A DNA stretch of 19,731 nt from Pseudomonadota bacterium (GTDB lineage: Bacteria; Pseudomonadota; Gammaproteobacteria; UBA6186; Azoamicaceae), in contig JAJZUR010000010.1 of the NCBI GenBank assembly GCA_021848375.1, forward strand, positions 1 through 19,731, given 5' to 3'. Of the stretch, positions 1-8,002 are shown piece after piece. Position numbers and translations under genes: made by a program. The notes beneath the pieces were generated by a model. That model had not been told where the DNA came from. It worked only from the letters and a program-made list of their open reading frames with translations, and made no database searches. Within the stretch, counting starts at the first letter, position 1; each line of letters opens with the position of its first letter.

Positions 1-111
1 ACCCATTATTGAGGTAATAAAAGGTATAGCTGATATAAAAAGCAATTAGCCCTATTTTATAACCAGTTTGGAAATTAAACGTCATAGACGAAATAAAATG
101 GAATTCAAAAC

Positions 112-1335
112 ATGAAAAGTAACAATTATTATTTTTTTATCGTTGTCATTACGATGATGGCTTCAGTTAGCCTATTTGCAACAGATATTTATTTACCCGC
201 GCTACCGGATATGGCGGTTTACTTTAACTGTCGTCAAACCGATATTCAATTGAGCTTTACGGTATTTTTATTAGGTCTTGCGATCAGTCAATTAATTGCT
301 GGGATGATGTCCGATCAATTTGGTCGTAAGCGGGTGGTTGTGATTGGTTTTATGCTTTTTACCCTGGCTTCTTTCATGTGTGCGTTTGCGGCAAGCTTAC
401 CTGAATTGATTGGCTGGCGACTATTACAAGCAATCGGCGGTGGGGTTGGTTCAGTAACAAGTCGTGCATTGGTAGCTGATAGATACGATCGCAAAGAATC
501 TGTCAAAATATTTTCAACTATTTTTCCAATTGTCGGTTTATCTGCGGCGGTTGCGCCTGTGGCAGGCGGTTATTTAACGGCGTTTTTTGGCTGGCGGGCA
601 AATTTCTTATTTATAGCAGTTTTTGGTTTTTTTATCTTGATTAGCGTTTTTTTGTGTCTTAGCGATAACAGTACAACCCAAGCGACGGAAAAAAAAGGAA
701 ATCCATTTTTTCTCGGAATACAAGGTTATGGTGAGGTTATCAGTAATTTAGAATTTTTAGGTTATGCCTTCATTATTTGTGCAGGATTTTGCGTGTTTCG
801 CACTTACTCCGTAGAATCCCCCTTTGTGTTTAGTGGACAAGGATTTGCGGCAGAAGAAATGGGACATTTCTTTATGGCACTATCTTGTGCTTATATTGCA
901 GGAAATTTACTTGCGAAAAAATTTATTCAGCAAATGAGCGTTAATGCAGTATTACGGATTGGTTTTTCCGTTTTTATACTTGGCGGACTCATTATGATTT
1001 GTTCTACTTGGCTATATGCTAATAGCCCTTTTGCACTGATAATTCCAATGTCCCTTGTAACAATGGGTAATGGTTTGCTTTTTCCGGTTGCTTCTGCAGC
1101 GGCGGTTACTGCGGTTCGAAGTGATTGCGCGGGTACTGCGGCGGGATTAATGGGAGCCATGCAATGTCTCAGTGCGGCCTTTTTTAGTCACTCGGTAGGT
1201 GAGTTATGTGCGGGGGGATCTTTTCCGTTATCAATTTTCATCGGGACAATTATCTTGATTGGTTTTAGTAGTTATCTTTTATTAATTGTGTATAAACCAA
1301 AAGTCGAAACAAGCGTTTCAGAGGATATTCCATGA
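112..1335 (+). CDS. Bcr/CflA family multidrug efflux MFS transporter
   Basis: A 407-residue inner-membrane major facilitator protein, close to the usual length of about 400 for drug:H+ antiporters of the Bcr/CflA (DHA1) family, which export drugs such as bicyclomycin or chloramphenicol. Seen in the sequence: the first helix ends in the family signature FATDIYLPALPDMA (residues 22-35), and the loop between helices 2 and 3 carries MFS motif A as GMMSDQFGRKR (64-74). About twelve hydrophobic segments follow, with a short basic cytoplasmic tail. The ATG at 112 is preceded by only a weak purine stretch; the ATG at 98 is in another frame. The stop overlaps the yicC start by four bases (ATGA), so the two are probably co-translated. 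The substrate cannot be told from sequence. Family assignment is firm. Confidence 0.93.
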   Translation: MKSNNYYFFIVVITMMASVSLFATDIYLPALPDMAVYFNCRQTDIQLSFTVFLLGLAISQLIAGMMSDQFGRKRVVVIGFMLFTLASFMCAFAASLPELIGWRLLQAIGGGVGSVTSRALVADRYDRKESVKIFSTIFPIVGLSAAVAPVAGGYLTAFFGWRANFLFIAVFGFFILISVFLCLSDNSTTQATEKKGNPFFLGIQGYGEVISNLEFLGYAFIICAGFCVFRTYSVESPFVFSGQGFAAEEMGHFFMALSCAYIAGNLLAKKFIQQMSVNAVLRIGFSVFILGGLIMICSTWLYANSPFALIIPMSLVTMGNGLLFPVASAAAVTAVRSDCAGTAAGLMGAMQCLSAAFFSHSVGELCAGGSFPLSIFIGTIILIGFSSYLLLIVYKPKVETSVSEDIP

Positions 1336-2198
1336 CTTCTAGCATGACGGCCTTCGCAACGCAAGATCTGCAGTTGCCAACCGCAATAGCGCGTTGGGAA
1401 ATACGTTCAGTCAATCATCGGTATTTGGAAGTATCATTTAAATTACCGCCCTTGTTAGGGGATTTGGAATATCAATTGCGCGAGATTTTACGTAATCGGC
1501 TAAGTCGTGGGAAAGTGGATTGTTCTTTAAAATTAGAAACCATTGGGGAATCGAGTTCAAATTTAGTGGTGGATTTTAAGCTGATTGATCAATTGGTTGC
1601 GATAAGTAAAAAAATGAAAGACCAGGCGCCAGAGGCCACTTTTGGAAGCATTTTTGACATTTTACGTTGGCCATCAGTCGTTAAAATGTCGGAAGAAGAT
1701 TTCTCTAAACTAAATGAACCACTGCAAAAATCGTTTGTCTTGACATTAGAAGAATTGATTGAAGTTCGGCATAGGGAAGGGATAAAGCTTAAGGATTGCA
1801 TAGAGAAACGATTACAAAAAATGCATATTCATATCAATGATATAAAAACAAGATTGCCGGAAATTCAGAATCATTATCGGCAAAAGTTTTCTGAAAAAAT
1901 CCATGAAATGCAGTTAGAGCTCGATGAGAGTCGTTTAGAGCAAGCCATGTTGCATTTACTACAAAAAATGGACATTTCAGAAGAATTAGATCGGCTTGCT
2001 ACTCACTTATCAGAAGTCGAGAGGATATTAGCAAAAGATAAAGTGATGGGTAGACGGTTGGATTTTTTGATGCAAGAATTAAATCGAGAGGCCAATACGC
2101 TGGCTGCTAAGGCGCTTGATAAGATGACAGCGCAGGATACCATCGCATTAAAAGTTTTGATAGAAGAGATGCGTGAACAGATCCAAAATTTAGAATAG
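1332..2198 (+). CDS. yicC: YicC family endoribonuclease
   Basis: 288 residues, the normal length for YicC. The N-terminal YicC domain opens with the characteristic S-M-T-A-F run (residues 4-8) and R-S-V-N-H-R-Y-L at about 25-32. The C-terminal DUF1732 domain has the diagnostic DISEELDRLATH (about 215-226) and GRRLDFLMQELNREANTLAAKA signatures. In Escherichia coli the family is an RNase reported to act on small RNAs such as RyhB; that role is taken from the family, not shown here. The middle of the protein is charged and likely coiled-coil. The start overlaps the upstream transporter stop by 4 bp and gmk begins 10 bp after the stop, so it lies in a transporter-yicC-gmk transcription unit. yicC next to gmk is a common arrangement outside the enterics. 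Confidence 0.95.
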   Translation: MTSSMTAFATQDLQLPTAIARWEIRSVNHRYLEVSFKLPPLLGDLEYQLREILRNRLSRGKVDCSLKLETIGESSSNLVVDFKLIDQLVAISKKMKDQAPEATFGSIFDILRWPSVVKMSEEDFSKLNEPLQKSFVLTLEELIEVRHREGIKLKDCIEKRLQKMHIHINDIKTRLPEIQNHYRQKFSEKIHEMQLELDESRLEQAMLHLLQKMDISEELDRLATHLSEVERILAKDKVMGRRLDFLMQELNREANTLAAKALDKMTAQDTIALKVLIEEMREQIQNLE

Positions 2199-2208
2199 GA
2201 CGAATCAT

Positions 2209-2826
2209 ATGGTGGCAAAAGGTTCCTTATTTGTTATTTCTGCTCCTTCCGGTGCGGGTAAAACCACTTTAGTAAAGGCATTAATTCAGGCAATCCCGGA
2301 TGCTTGCGTTTCAGTATCGTATACGACACGCGCTATGCGTCCACAAGAACGAAATGGCATTGATTACCATTTTGTGACGCATGATGAATTTAAAAAAATG
2401 TTAAAAGACGGCGATTTTTTGGAGCATGCGCAAGTTTTTGGCAATTATTATGGCACTTCAAAAGTGTGGGTAGAAGAAATGCGCCAGCAGGGCAGGGATG
2501 TTATTTTAGAAATCGATTGGCAAGGCGCAAAATTGGTGCGTCATCAATTTATCGAAACGCAAAGTATTTATATATTGCCCTTAAGTCGTGAAATACTACA
2601 AGAACGTCTGCAAAAACGGCATCAAGATAATGTAGAAGTGATTAATGAGCGTATGGAACAAGCAAAAGATCAGATTTCCCATTACAATGAATATGATTAT
2701 TTGATTTTTAATGATCAGTTTGAAATAGCGTTGGAAGATTTAAAATCGATTTTTCGCACACACCGGTTGTACTGGCGGCGCCAACAAATGGAATGCCAGG
2801 GAGTGATAGAAAAGCTCTTAAGTTAG
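2209..2826 (+). CDS. gmk: Guanylate kinase
   Basis: Cytosolic enzyme that phosphorylates GMP (and dGMP) to GDP with ATP. 205 residues, typical for bacterial Gmk. The P-loop APSGAGKT lies at residues 12-19. The GMP-binding segment SYTTRAMRPQERNGIDYHFV follows at about 38-57, and the lid and core continue through EIDWQGAKLV and the R-rich LQERLQKRHQD segment. The ATG at 2209 follows a TAGGACGA purine stretch; a GTG one codon later is a possible alternative. It sits between yicC and rpoZ. The gmk-rpoZ-spoT order links GTP supply, RNA polymerase and the (p)ppGpp enzyme, which inhibits Gmk in several bacteria. Nothing unusual is seen. Confidence 0.97.
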   Translation: MVAKGSLFVISAPSGAGKTTLVKALIQAIPDACVSVSYTTRAMRPQERNGIDYHFVTHDEFKKMLKDGDFLEHAQVFGNYYGTSKVWVEEMRQQGRDVILEIDWQGAKLVRHQFIETQSIYILPLSREILQERLQKRHQDNVEVINERMEQAKDQISHYNEYDYLIFNDQFEIALEDLKSIFRTHRLYWRRQQMECQGVIEKLLS

Positions 2827-2912
2827 TTTAACTATGGTAAAGTACAAAGGGTTCGTTGAAAAAGCGAATGAGAGTTAATAAGTTTGTTTTATAGATAAAT
2901 AGAGGTTTATCA

Positions 2913-3131
2913 ATGGCACGAGTAACAGTAGAAGATTGTTTAATGAATGTTGAAAATCGATTTCAATTGGTTTTAATTGCAGCCAAACGGGCGCGACAGT
3001 TGTCAATTGGAGGGGCGGAACCCATCATACCCTGGGAAAATGATAAGCCTACGGTGGTTGCGCTGCGAGAGCTCGCCGCGGGCTGGATGCCGACGACAGT
3101 CGCTGCTGAAGAAGAGAAGGCGGCTTCCTAA
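2913..3131 (+). CDS. rpoZ: DNA-directed RNA polymerase omega subunit
   Basis: 72-residue omega subunit, which helps fold and assemble the beta-prime subunit and, in proteobacteria, forms part of a ppGpp-binding site on RNA polymerase. The N terminus MARVTVEDCL and the central NRFQLVLIAAKRARQL and ENDKPTVVALREL segments are conserved omega signatures. It is shorter than the 91-residue E. coli protein because the variable acidic C-terminal tail is reduced. A good ribosome-binding site (AGAGG at 2901-2905) lies 7 bases before the ATG. The 86-bp gap after gmk could hold a promoter: TTGAAA at 2856-2861 is a fair -35, but the matching -10 is poor. spoT follows after 75 bp. Confidence 0.96.
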   Translation: MARVTVEDCLMNVENRFQLVLIAAKRARQLSIGGAEPIIPWENDKPTVVALRELAAGWMPTTVAAEEEKAAS

Positions 3132-3144
3132 CGTCCACCTTCTC
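3114..3144 (+). repeat. Inverted repeat spanning the rpoZ stop codon
   Basis: GAGAAGG (3114-3120) and CCTTCTC (3138-3144) are perfect 7-bp arms around a 17-base loop that contains the rpoZ TAA. In RNA this could form a hairpin at the end of rpoZ. There is no U-run after it, so it is not a convincing intrinsic terminator; transcript processing or attenuation between rpoZ and spoT is possible but unproven. Confidence 0.3.
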
Positions 3145-3206
3145 CTCAAGGCTATTGAGAACAAGCTGCGCCTGTAAATTGTGATTTTTCATGGAGGGGA
3201 GAAGTA

Positions 3207-5312
3207 TTGTCTCATTTTGCAGAGCTAAAAAAAGAGGTTGAAGCGTATTTAACAAAAGCGCAGGTTCAGGATATTGAAGCTGCCTATAAGATGGCACGAG
3301 AAGCCCATGGTGGGCAAAAGCGCTATACTGGCGAACCTTATATTACCCACCCCGTTGCGGTTGCGCGGATTTTGGCTGCTATGCACATGGATACGCAAAG
3401 TATCATTGCGGCACTATTACATGATGTTCTTGAAGACACCCATGTTGATAAAACAGCGATTGCACAAAAATTCGGAGATGAAGTCGCAGAGTTAGTCGAT
3501 GGCGTAAGTAAGCTCCATCAAATTAAATTTGAAAGTCGAGTGGAAGCACAAGCAGAAAATCTGCGTAAAATGATGTTGGCAATGGCTCGTGACATACGAG
3601 TGATTTTAGTCAAGCTAGCTGATCGTTTACATAACATGCATACCTTAGAAACATTACCCCCTGAAAAACGCCGTCGTATTGCGAAAGAAACCTTAGAAAT
3701 CTATGCCCCCATCGCCAATCGTTTAGGCATGAATAATTTTAGGATTGAATTTGAAGAAATAGGATTTTCATTTTTATATCCAGTGCGTTATCGTGTTTTA
3801 AAAGAAGCGATTCGTAAAGCGCGTGGCAATCGCAAAGAATTAATTCATGATTTGGAAGCGAATTTAAAAAACAGACTAGAACAAGAAAATATTTATCCCT
3901 TTATAATTATGGGGCGAGAGAAGCATTTGTATAGCTTATATAAGAAAATGCGCAAGAAAGATCTCTCTTTGTCTGAGATTATGGACGTATACGCGCTTAG
4001 AATCTTAGTGGATAAAGTAGATACTTGCTATCGAGTGTTAGGTGCGGTGCACAATTTATATAAACCGGTACACGGCCGATTTAAAGATTACATTGCTATT
4101 CCCAAAGCCAATGGTTATCAATCACTACACACAACCGTTTTAGGTCCATATGGGGTACCGATTGAGATCCAAATTCGCACTGAACAAATGGATCGAATGG
4201 CTGAACAAGGAATTGCCGCACATTGGTTATATAAAACCACCAATGGAACCGTGGAAGATGCTGAAATGCGGGCAAGAGAATGGTTAAAGGGGATGTTGGA
4301 ACTCCAAAAAGATACTGGAAATTCCAGGGAATTTATTGAACAAGTTAAGATTGATCTTTATCCAGATGAAGTTTATGTGTTTACGCCCAATGGTGATATC
4401 CTTTCACTGCCCAGTGGCGCAACGGCTGTTGATTTTGCCTACGCGGTGCATACAGACGTTGGAAATGCATGTATAGCTGCAAAAATAGACCGTCGTTTGG
4501 TGCCTTTGAGTACGCGCATCAATAGTGGTCAAACGGTTGAAATTATTACAGCAGCCGGTGCCAATCCAAACCCAGCTTGGCTCAGTTTTGTGTCGACGGG
4601 AAAAGCGCGCAGCAATATTCGTCATTGGCTAAAGACTCAACAAGTGAGCGAAGCAAGAATGCTTGGTAAACGCTTAATTGAACGCGCGTTAGCTTCACTC
4701 TCGCTTTCTGAAGAAGATGTTTCTGAAAAGCGCTTAAGTGTAATCTTAATGGATCTTAAATTGGAGAATTTTGAACAATTATGTGAAGAAGTTGGATTGG
4801 GGAATCAAGTTGCTCCATTAATTGTTCGTCGATTGGTTTCTGATTTGTCTGTGGAAGATTCTCATGTTGTCTATCCTTTAGCTATTCGCGGTACGGAAGG
4901 AATGGTGGTTTCTTACGCAAAATGTTGTCGTCCAATTCCTGGTGATCCCATTATTGGATTTCTCAGTGCGGGTCGAGGTATTGTCGTACATCGAGAAAAT
5001 TGCAAAAATATTTCTGAAATGTCACGCACCCCAGAAAAATATATTTTTATACAATGGGCAGACAAAGTGGAGGGAGAGTTCCAAGTAGAGCTGCGTTTAG
5101 ATGTATTAAGCAAACGCGGCGTGTTGGCAACTATTGCCAATACCTTAGCCGAAAATGATGTGAATATTCAAAATGTACATATTGATGAACGAGATAATCG
5201 CCATAATACCATCACCTTTTTATTGAGTATTCGTAATCGTAATCATTTAGCCAAAACGATTCGTCGGTTAAGAGAAATAGATATTGTGACGCGCGTGGTG
5301 AGAATCAAGTAG
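3207..5312 (+). CDS. spoT: Bifunctional (p)ppGpp synthetase/hydrolase SpoT
   Basis: 701 residues, matching gammaproteobacterial SpoT. Domains in order: an HD hydrolase domain (about 25-175) with H48, the H72-D73 pair inside HDVLEDT and the LADRLHNM motif (137-144), all intact, so ppGpp hydrolysis is expected; a RelA/SpoT synthetase domain (about 230-345) with RFKDYIAIPKANGYQSLHTT (291-310); a TGS domain (about 385-447); a zinc-finger-like segment with the CC pair at 573-574 and C599; and a C-terminal ACT domain (about 630-701). The start is TTG at 3207, chosen because a very strong Shine-Dalgarno (GGAGGGG, 3193-3199) sits 7 bases upstream; the ATG at 3191 is out of frame. It is the stringent-response enzyme balancing (p)ppGpp. 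The M20 hydrolase starts 11 bp after its stop, so arginine-related catabolism may share this transcript. Confidence 0.97.
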   Translation: MSHFAELKKEVEAYLTKAQVQDIEAAYKMAREAHGGQKRYTGEPYITHPVAVARILAAMHMDTQSIIAALLHDVLEDTHVDKTAIAQKFGDEVAELVDGVSKLHQIKFESRVEAQAENLRKMMLAMARDIRVILVKLADRLHNMHTLETLPPEKRRRIAKETLEIYAPIANRLGMNNFRIEFEEIGFSFLYPVRYRVLKEAIRKARGNRKELIHDLEANLKNRLEQENIYPFIIMGREKHLYSLYKKMRKKDLSLSEIMDVYALRILVDKVDTCYRVLGAVHNLYKPVHGRFKDYIAIPKANGYQSLHTTVLGPYGVPIEIQIRTEQMDRMAEQGIAAHWLYKTTNGTVEDAEMRAREWLKGMLELQKDTGNSREFIEQVKIDLYPDEVYVFTPNGDILSLPSGATAVDFAYAVHTDVGNACIAAKIDRRLVPLSTRINSGQTVEIITAAGANPNPAWLSFVSTGKARSNIRHWLKTQQVSEARMLGKRLIERALASLSLSEEDVSEKRLSVILMDLKLENFEQLCEEVGLGNQVAPLIVRRLVSDLSVEDSHVVYPLAIRGTEGMVVSYAKCCRPIPGDPIIGFLSAGRGIVVHRENCKNISEMSRTPEKYIFIQWADKVEGEFQVELRLDVLSKRGVLATIANTLAENDVNIQNVHIDERDNRHNTITFLLSIRNRNHLAKTIRRLREIDIVTRVVRIK

Positions 5313-5323
5313 GGGGAATAAGA

Positions 5324-6535
5324 ATGGACTTAAGGTTATATTTGCAGCCTTTGGAAAAGAAAGCCGAAGCCATGGTTGATCAAATTATGCAATGGTCCAA
5401 TATAAATAGTCATTCTTATAATATTCCGGGATTAAAAAAAATGGCGAACGTCTTAACAGAAGCTTTTTCAGTATTAGAATGTCAAAGTGAAACTCATCCA
5501 TTGTTGCCCCTAGACCATATCAATTCACTTGGGTTACCTGAAAAAATGCCGTTAGGCTCAATGCTCAGGTTTTGGAAACGACCCGCTGCGCCCATACAAG
5601 TATTGTTGATAGGGCATATGGATACGGTGTTTGAGACAACTAGTTCTTTTCAGACAGCCATTCGCACTTCTAAAGGGTTGATTCATGGGCCTGGTGTAAC
5701 GGATATGAAGGGCGGGCTTTGCGTGATGTTAGAAGCGCTAAAAACCTTTGAACAAAGTGATCATAACCAACAATTGGGTTGGGAAGTGATCATTAATCCA
5801 GATGAAGAATTAGGTTCCTTTAGTTCAGCGCCGCTCTTTGAAGAGCGAGCAAAATTTCATCAGGTAGGCTTATTATTTGAACCTGCAATGGATGAAAAAG
5901 GAACTTTGGCAGGAGATAGAAAAGGTAGTGGTAATTTTACGGTGATTGTCCGGGGGCGCGCTGCACATGCAGGACGCGCTTTTTCTGAAGGACGTAATGC
6001 CATTGTAGAATGCGCCAAAGTGATTGTTCAAATCGATGCCTTAAATGGACAACGGGAAGGCGTCACCATTAATGTTGGTCATATGCAGGGGGGGGGGTCA
6101 GTAAATGTAGTTCCAGAACTTGCCATTTGTCACTTAGACATTCGGATCTTAAAAATGGAAGACGGGCCGTGGGTTGAAGAAAAATTACGTTCTATTGTGG
6201 CAGCGGCGCAGCAAACGGATGGGTATAAAGTTGAATTGATCGGGAAAATGAATCGAAAGCCTAAAACATTAAAAGGAAAAACCCAAGCGCTGTATGATCT
6301 GGTTGCTGAAATTGGAAAAGAGTTGGGTGAAGTAATTACCTGGAAACCCAGCGGCGGTTGTTGTGATGGTAATAATCTATCAGCAGTCGGGTTACCGAAT
6401 ATTGATACGCTCGGGGTTTGCGGCGGAAATATCCATAGTCCAGAAGAATATTGTCTGATCGAGAGTTTGGTACCCAGAGCCAAATTGACCGCGGCCATTT
6501 TATTACGATTGAGTGAAGGAAAATTTACCGGCTAG
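5324..6535 (+). CDS. M20 family metallohydrolase, carboxypeptidase G2-like
   Basis: 403-residue zinc-dependent amidohydrolase of the M20A (glutamate carboxypeptidase/ArgE/DapE) family. The di-metal site looks complete: H98 in GHMDTVF, bridging D127 in GPGVTDMKGG, E161 as general base followed by E162, E186 in FEP, and H371 near the C terminus. The lid/dimerisation domain (about 195-310) carries GRAAHAG with H215. By recalled similarity it is nearest to Pseudomonas carboxypeptidase G2, which releases C-terminal glutamate from N-acyl glutamates. It has no signal peptide, so it is probably cytosolic. It starts 11 bp after spoT with AGGGGG ahead of its ATG and lies near astA-astD-astB, where astE is missing; it may therefore act on N-succinylglutamate (inference). 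Acetylornithine deacetylase or a general peptidase are alternatives. A run of ten G (6088-6097) lies within the frame. The stop overlaps the opposing gene by 11 bp. Confidence 0.85.
   Translation: MDLRLYLQPLEKKAEAMVDQIMQWSNINSHSYNIPGLKKMANVLTEAFSVLECQSETHPLLPLDHINSLGLPEKMPLGSMLRFWKRPAAPIQVLLIGHMDTVFETTSSFQTAIRTSKGLIHGPGVTDMKGGLCVMLEALKTFEQSDHNQQLGWEVIINPDEELGSFSSAPLFEERAKFHQVGLLFEPAMDEKGTLAGDRKGSGNFTVIVRGRAAHAGRAFSEGRNAIVECAKVIVQIDALNGQREGVTINVGHMQGGGSVNVVPELAICHLDIRILKMEDGPWVEEKLRSIVAAAQQTDGYKVELIGKMNRKPKTLKGKTQALYDLVAEIGKELGEVITWKPSGGCCDGNNLSAVGLPNIDTLGVCGGNIHSPEEYCLIESLVPRAKLTAAILLRLSEGKFTG
6088..6097 (+). repeat. G10 homopolymer inside the M20 hydrolase gene
   Basis: Ten consecutive G residues encode the end of Q255 and G256-G258. 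In an AT-leaning sequence such a tract is unlikely to be neutral for replication fidelity, because G runs of this length slip readily. A gain or loss of one base would frameshift the protein after about residue 258 and remove the metal ligand H371. The length in this window keeps the frame open. Confidence 0.9.
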
Positions 6536-7850
6536 TATTTTTAGTTTCTGTTGCGCTGGCATGGGTATTTCTATTTTTTTCTAAAAAACCAATCAATTCC
6601 TCTGGCGGGATGGGTTTTGAAAAGTAATAACCTTGATACTCGTCACAACCCGCTTTTTGTAAATATTCATATTGTTGTTTGGTTTCAACACCTTCTGCGA
6701 CAACTTTAATGTTTAAACCATGTGCCATGGTAACGAGTTCATTGATGATGGTTGCGTTTATGGGATCGGTTGTTATTAAGTTAATAAATGTTCTGTCAAT
6801 ATTAAGATAATCAATATTAAAAAGTTTAAGATAACTAAAAGAAGCATTACTAATGCCGACATTATCAATCGATATTTTAACCCCGATTTGTTTCAATTTC
6901 TTTATGAATTCGATTGAATTGCCAATATCCTCCAAAAGAAAACGTTCTGATATTTCTAATACAAGGTGGCGGGGATTTAGCCCAGTGCTTCTTAAATAAT
7001 CCTCCAATGTATGTAAAAAATTGTTTTCTGTAAAAATTCGCGTTGATAGATTTACAGAGACGGATAATTTATTTAAGCCGCTTGCTTGCCACATTTTGGT
7101 CTGTCGACAAGCAGTTCTTAACACCCATTCTGTCATTGGAAGAATATCTCCAGTCGCTTCAGCGAGTGGAATGAATTCAGCCGGTGAAACCATATCGCCC
7201 CGAGCAGTTTTCCAGCGCAATAAGGCTTCGACTCCAACAACTTCCCCGCTCTTGATATCAATTTTCGGCTGATAATGTAAGCGAAACTCATTGTTCAATA
7301 GCGCTTGCTTTAGGTTTCTATCCGTAGCAACATGAGAAATTGCTTTTATTCCAGGTGTTGATAAGCAATATTGATAGGTGTTTTTTCCTTGTTCTTTTGC
7401 TAGGTATAATGCGATATTCGCGTTTTTTTGCAATCGATATAAGTCTTCACCGTCTTCTGGAGAGGTACTTATGCCAATATTAAGCGTCATGGTAAAGGAT
7501 TGATTTCCTAAGAATACAGGTTTTTCAAATTCTTGAATTAATTTATGCGCAATAATGGCAGCATCTTCCGGATTTTTAATGTCTAACAAAACGATTAAAA
7601 ACTCATTTTCCTTAAGACGCGCGACCATATCACTTTTACGAACTCCACTGCAGAGTTTGTTTTCGATGGCGACTAAAAATGCTTCATCTTTGTTAAAATA
7701 ATCAAATGAAAGGTACAATAGCGCAAATCGGGTATTCCGCCGTCTACTGGCAGCAAATACCCGCTTCATCTCATCTTGAAACGCCTTCTGGTTAGAGATT
7801 GCCGTGAAGGGATCATAATAAACAAAATTTGGGGTATTGTTTAAACGCAT
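6525..7850 (-). CDS. Degenerate GGDEF-EAL domain protein (c-di-GMP signalling)
   Basis: 441 residues with no transmembrane segment or sensor domain. The GGDEF domain starts almost at once (about 10-165) and the EAL domain covers about 175-425. The diguanylate cyclase signature reads KENEF (80-84) instead of GGDEF, so synthesis is unlikely, yet the inhibitory-site RxxD is kept as R71-K-S-D74. In the EAL domain the EAL motif (208-210), N267, E299, E386 and Q406 are present. The metal-binding DD pair is D329-N330, and the usual LKID lysine is N350 (LNID), both predicted to impair phosphodiesterase activity. It may be a c-di-GMP receptor or protein-interaction module rather than an enzyme (inference). 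It is convergent with the M20 gene and divergent from astA across 152 bp, suggesting it may influence arginine catabolism. Confidence 0.9.
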   Translation of the reverse strand: MRLNNTPNFVYYDPFTAISNQKAFQDEMKRVFAASRRRNTRFALLYLSFDYFNKDEAFLVAIENKLCSGVRKSDMVARLKENEFLIVLLDIKNPEDAAIIAHKLIQEFEKPVFLGNQSFTMTLNIGISTSPEDGEDLYRLQKNANIALYLAKEQGKNTYQYCLSTPGIKAISHVATDRNLKQALLNNEFRLHYQPKIDIKSGEVVGVEALLRWKTARGDMVSPAEFIPLAEATGDILPMTEWVLRTACRQTKMWQASGLNKLSVSVNLSTRIFTENNFLHTLEDYLRSTGLNPRHLVLEISERFLLEDIGNSIEFIKKLKQIGVKISIDNVGISNASFSYLKLFNIDYLNIDRTFINLITTDPINATIINELVTMAHGLNIKVVAEGVETKQQYEYLQKAGCDEYQGYYFSKPIPPEELIGFLEKNRNTHASATETKNTSR

Positions 7851-8002
7851 GATGCTATCTCATTAAGATTATATACACGCAATAAATTAAAAATAGTATT
7901 CATGCCATTAGTATAAGAAATTTTCATTCATTTTTTATATAAACTATGGTTATATACAGTCAAATTTGGTTTTTTTTGATAAAAATGTCGTAAATTTAGT
8001 GC
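7851..8002. promoter_or_regulatory. Divergent intergenic region, GGDEF-EAL gene / astA
   Basis: 152 bp of very AT-rich DNA between two divergently transcribed genes; it must hold both 5' control regions. GAAATTTTCATTCA at 7917-7930 matches 8 of 10 fixed positions of the enterobacterial ARG box pattern TGAAT-N4-ATTCA, with one perfect half (7926-7930). An imperfect palindrome, TATATAAAC next to GTTATATA, lies around 7935-7956. No strong -35/-10 pair stands out, and astA has no obvious Shine-Dalgarno. ArgR control is only suggested. Confidence 0.4.

Noticed and set aside
1..111. Promoter for the Bcr/CflA transporter
   Set aside because: TTGAGG at 9-14 and TATAAA at 34-39 are 19 bases apart; too weak to call in such AT-rich DNA.
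2977..3177. 66-codon forward frame overlapping rpoZ
   Set aside because: rpoZ is certain in the other frame, and the overlapping frame has an unlikely residue composition.
6130..6498. 122-codon reverse reading frame inside the M20 gene
   Set aside because: It lies wholly opposite a well-supported enzyme whose C-terminal zinc ligand falls here; no family features or ribosome-binding site.
5324..6535. Calling the M20 gene argE, dapE or astE outright
   Set aside because: AstE is an M14-family enzyme, and M20 substrate choice cannot be read from motifs; the enzyme is left unnamed with a hypothesis.
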